The notes below the pieces were generated by a model that was given only the letters and a program-made list of their open reading frames with translations, did no database searches and was not told the DNA's origin. A stretch of DNA of 8,455 nt from Verrucomicrobiales bacterium (GTDB lineage: Bacteria; Verrucomicrobiota; Verrucomicrobiia; Limisphaerales; UBA9464), in contig DLVS01000104.1 of assembly GCA_003445095.1 (NCBI GenBank), positions 1 to 8,455 of the forward strand, written 5' to 3'. The first letter of the stretch is position 1. Each line of letters begins with the position of its first letter. Positions 6,825-8,455 of the stretch are shown here, in pieces. The position numbers and the translations under genes are program-made.

Positions 6825-6836
6825 TTGTATCTACAA
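6825..6836. promoter_or_regulatory. TTGTA-TC-TACAA dyad upstream of the 94-aa gene
   Basis: TTGTA (6825-6829) and TACAA (6832-6836) are inverted around 2 bp. The site sits 32 bp before the ATG at 6792, in the 52-bp gap between the two small orphan genes, which are otherwise co-directional. On the coding strand it includes TAGATAC, a possible extended -10-like sequence. It could be an operator or promoter for the 94-aa gene; the evidence is position and symmetry only. Confidence 0.3.
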
Positions 6837-6844
6837 GGAAATGA

Positions 6845-7156
6845 TCAAACTTGGTGCAGGTGAGGCGCGGACTCCCGAACCTTGCGGACCCAGCGGTGAA
6901 AAATCTCCCGTGCTACGTCGTGGCACTCCTCGAGGGCGACGTGCTCGGTGACCGTCTCATCCTTCGGAAGCCAGTCCGCTCGGAAATGGCGTTCTTTGGT
7001 CCGCAGGCCAATCGGTCGCAGAAACGACTCGAGCTTCAACACCAACTGGTGGGTCTCTTCATTAAAAGCTGCCTCCACTGCCGCGCAGAGCTCGCAGTGA
7101 CCCTCGGGTACCTCCACTGCACCGAGGGCTTCGCTCGTATCAATGACCCTTTTCAT
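6845..7156 (-). CDS. Orphan small protein, 103 aa, with HCELC motif
   Basis: I do not recognise the family. The ATG at 7156 gives 103 aa. The same frame is open up to 7456, but the extra 100 residues are Arg/Ser-rich, overlap the 3' end of the radical SAM gene and cross an inverted repeat, so the short start is preferred; it has only a weak GGCGGCG upstream. Visible features are H20-C21-E-L-C24 followed by AAVEAAFNEETHQLVLKLESFL, an amphipathic helix, then KERHFRADWLPKDETVTEHV and a basic helix, DVAREIFHRWVRKVRES, near the C-terminus. H20/C21/C24 with C78/H79 might bind a metal, which is inference. There is no signal peptide or membrane segment. Codon pattern and residue balance look coding. 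It lies 52 bp upstream of the 94-aa gene on the same strand, so the two may form a pair. Confidence 0.68.
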   Translation of the reverse strand: MKRVIDTSEALGAVEVPEGHCELCAAVEAAFNEETHQLVLKLESFLRPIGLRTKERHFRADWLPKDETVTEHVALEECHDVAREIFHRWVRKVRESAPHLHQV

Positions 7157-7216
7157 CGCCGCCAAAAGTATTCCGGGTATCGAGAGTATCAGCTTAGCGA
7201 GATTTGTGAAGGACTC

Positions 7217-7234
7217 CCCCAAGTTTGCTTGGGG
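7217..7234. other. 7-bp hairpin CCCCAAG-TTTG-CTTGGGG
   Basis: A perfect 7-bp stem with a 4-nt loop in the 215-bp spacer between the radical SAM stop and the 103-aa gene start. In the minus direction the stem is followed by GAGTCCTTC rather than a U-run, so it is at best a weak or factor-dependent terminator, or part of a leader structure for the 103-aa gene. Confidence 0.4.
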
Positions 7235-7287
7235 CGTTACCCGGTCAACGATCCTCGCCTGACCTCCTCTTACCGAGTCTTTTCGGT

Positions 7288-7363
7288 CCTGAAATGACGA
7301 AGAATCATGTCGGACGCTGGAACGACCACGCCAGATCCGCTGGTTCGCCGACCTCATTTCAGG
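7288..7363. repeat. 10-bp inverted repeat CCTGAAATGA enclosing 56 bp
   Basis: CCTGAAATGA (7288-7297) and TCATTTCAGG (7354-7363) are exact reverse complements. Between them are a nested GTCGG/CCGAC pair and a CCAG-atccg-CTGG hairpin, so the transcript could fold as a branched structure. It lies 9 bp beyond the radical SAM stop codon. It may be a structured 3' end, a small dispersed palindromic repeat or a remnant element. No transposase or known RNA family is recognised. Confidence 0.5.
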
Positions 7364-7371
7364 GTTTGAGT

Positions 7372-8289
7372 TCAAAACACCTCGGCCGCCAATCCAGTGG
7401 CTGCCCGCACGCTCTGAGCAATGGATGAAAGAGTTCGCAGAGACAAATGGCCACATTCTGGGCGCACCGTGGGCCGCGTAGCGGAGTAAACCTGTACCAG
7501 TGAGATGCGTGCGCCTCGCTCTTGCAGGTGGCGCAACTGCTGGATGTACGCGTCCACTTCGACGGCGGGTGGTCCCTCACCCTTGAGCGCGGGAAACAAG
7601 CTCTGAATCACGACTGGGCGGCGGCGGGCGAAATTCAGGATCCTTTCGAGCATCTCCTCCAACGTGCAATCCGGACGGTTGACCTGGTGCAGGTAGTCCG
7701 GGGTGCCGGCGTCCAATTTGACCCACACTTCGTCCCGCGGAGTGAACAGTCGCAGGGCTTCTTCCACATTGGGGCGAGCTAGGCCGGAGGCGTTGGTGAT
7801 CAGCACGAGTTTGAAGTACGGGAATCGTCCACGGGCTCGAAGATGAATGACGGCCTCCACCGCTTCGGCGAAATTGGGGCAAAGCGTCGGTTCGCCATCG
7901 CCGCTCAAAGCGACATGGCGTAGCTCCAACAGCTCCGGAGGGACGTTCCAATACGAGAGCCGTTGGCGGATCGTCCCGGAATTGACCGACTCCAGCGTCT
8001 GCTCCAGTTCGACGGCCATCGTAGAGACCTCCAACCTTGAGGCAGGCGGCAGCCGAGAGCGGTTCACTTCGCAATAGACACAGTCGAAGTTGCACTGTTG
8101 GTCCGGATTCATGTTCACACCCACCGACAGACCACGCGCCCGCGCCGAAATTACGGTGTAAACGAAACTGTTGCCGCGAAAGTCGCGGGGACAACCAAAC
8201 GCAGTTCCGGTGGGTCCGGGCCGATCACCTGGGCCGTTCAACACGGGCGAGGTCACGAGGGGAGGAGTTGCGTCAACGTTGATGCTCAT
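7372..8289 (-). CDS. Radical SAM protein, COG0731/TYW1-like Fe-S oxidoreductase
   Basis: Radical S-adenosylmethionine enzyme, 305 aa, predicted cytoplasmic with one [4Fe-4S] cluster held by C66, C70 and C73 in CNFDCVYC (CX3CX2C). The preceding RGLSVGVNMNPDQQ matches the 'SLGVD...' lead-in of the COG0731 family, relatives of the wyosine-base enzyme TYW1. Further family marks are the SAM-binding SGDGEPTL (129-136), LITNASG (about 163-169), KLDAGTPDYLHQVNRP (about 190-205) and VQVYSATRPT near the C-terminus. The N-terminal 40 residues (Pro/Gly-rich, then a CPRDFRGNSF segment) are specific to this protein. There is no SPASM or other auxiliary-cluster cysteine array after the core. The reaction and substrate are unknown; bacterial COG0731 members are largely uncharacterised. 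The ATG at 8289 overlaps the stop of the upstream miniprotein (ATGA), pointing to translational coupling. Confidence 0.9.
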   Translation of the reverse strand: MSINVDATPPLVTSPVLNGPGDRPGPTGTAFGCPRDFRGNSFVYTVISARARGLSVGVNMNPDQQCNFDCVYCEVNRSRLPPASRLEVSTMAVELEQTLESVNSGTIRQRLSYWNVPPELLELRHVALSGDGEPTLCPNFAEAVEAVIHLRARGRFPYFKLVLITNASGLARPNVEEALRLFTPRDEVWVKLDAGTPDYLHQVNRPDCTLEEMLERILNFARRRPVVIQSLFPALKGEGPPAVEVDAYIQQLRHLQERGARISLVQVYSATRPTVRPECGHLSLRTLSSIAQSVRAATGLAAEVF

Positions 8290-8426
8290 CCCTGGCCAAT
8301 CGTTTCCTTCATCAAGGCGCCAATGACGGTGATGACGGTAATCGCTGTCAAACCTGCAAAGACGGAGCTCAAGGTCGAGCGCGTCCTGTCCCTGTCATTC
8401 ACGCCGGAGAGCTGTCGTGCTGTCAT
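8286..8426 (-). CDS. 46-aa single-pass membrane miniprotein overlapping the radical SAM gene
   Basis: A short gene not matching any family I know. The ATG at 8426 is preceded by a strong Shine-Dalgarno, GGGGGAGA, about 7 nt away (8434-8441). The frame runs 46 codons to a TGA at 8286-8288 that shares 4 bp with the downstream ATG. The N-terminal part is polar and charged (MTARQLSGVNDRDRTRST). Residues about 19-39 form one hydrophobic helix (SSVFAGLTAITVITVIGALM), followed by KETIGQG. The charge pattern suggests N-terminus in the cytoplasm. It could be a membrane tether or partner of the radical SAM enzyme, a regulatory leader peptide that couples translation, or, less likely, a substrate peptide. 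The strong ribosome-binding site plus ATGA overlap are the reasons for calling it a gene. Confidence 0.65.
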   Translation of the reverse strand: MTARQLSGVNDRDRTRSTLSSVFAGLTAITVITVIGALMKETIGQG

Positions 8427-8455
8427 GTGTGTCTCTCCCCCTTCGCGCAGGCGAC

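Noticed and set aside
6845..7456. Long 203-aa version of the 103-aa protein
   Set aside because: The extension runs through the inverted-repeat spacer and into the end of the radical SAM gene and has a low-complexity Arg/Ser composition.

Overview
The window reads as a bacterial chromosome segment that is moderately GC-rich by eye, with no rRNA, tRNA, CRISPR array or intact transposase. The best guess at lineage is Verrucomicrobiota, Pedosphaera/Limisphaerales-like. This rests on the PocR-sensor AraC regulator, a type common in that phylum, on several small orphan proteins, and on a dispersed-repeat-like element whose translated frames contain an 'ECGG...SATPLW' string that I associate from memory with verrucomicrobial genomes. 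The lineage call is inference and was not tested by a search.

Layout. Positions 1-2471 hold the first 823 codons of 2-oxoglutarate dehydrogenase E1 (sucA) on the minus strand; its 3' end lies off the left edge. A hairpin-rich divergent spacer (2472-2799) separates it from an Hsp20 small heat-shock gene on the plus strand (2800-3255). About 30 bp after hsp20 lies a 223-bp element with 19-bp terminal inverted repeats (3284-3506) that looks like a MITE or dispersed palindromic repeat. A zinc-dependent alcohol dehydrogenase (3636-4622, plus) follows. It converges on an orphan 199-aa Rossmann-like protein (4648-5247, minus).

The remaining genes are all on the minus strand. Read in the direction of transcription from the right edge they are: a 46-aa single-pass membrane miniprotein (8286-8426) overlapping by 4 bp a TYW1-like/COG0731 radical SAM protein (7372-8289); a spacer with two inverted repeats; a 103-aa orphan protein (6845-7156); a 94-aa orphan protein (6508-6792); a 254-bp spacer with small palindromes; and a PocR-AraC regulator (5369-6253).

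How the genes work together. Most look like independent housekeeping or stress genes: the TCA cycle (sucA), proteostasis (hsp20) and alcohol/aldehyde redox (ADH). The only strong evidence of physical coupling is the ATGA overlap between the membrane miniprotein and the radical SAM gene, which is the best candidate for an undescribed functional unit. The inverted-repeat element at 3284-3506 is the best non-coding signal. Nothing here shows a defence island or a complete new multi-gene system.
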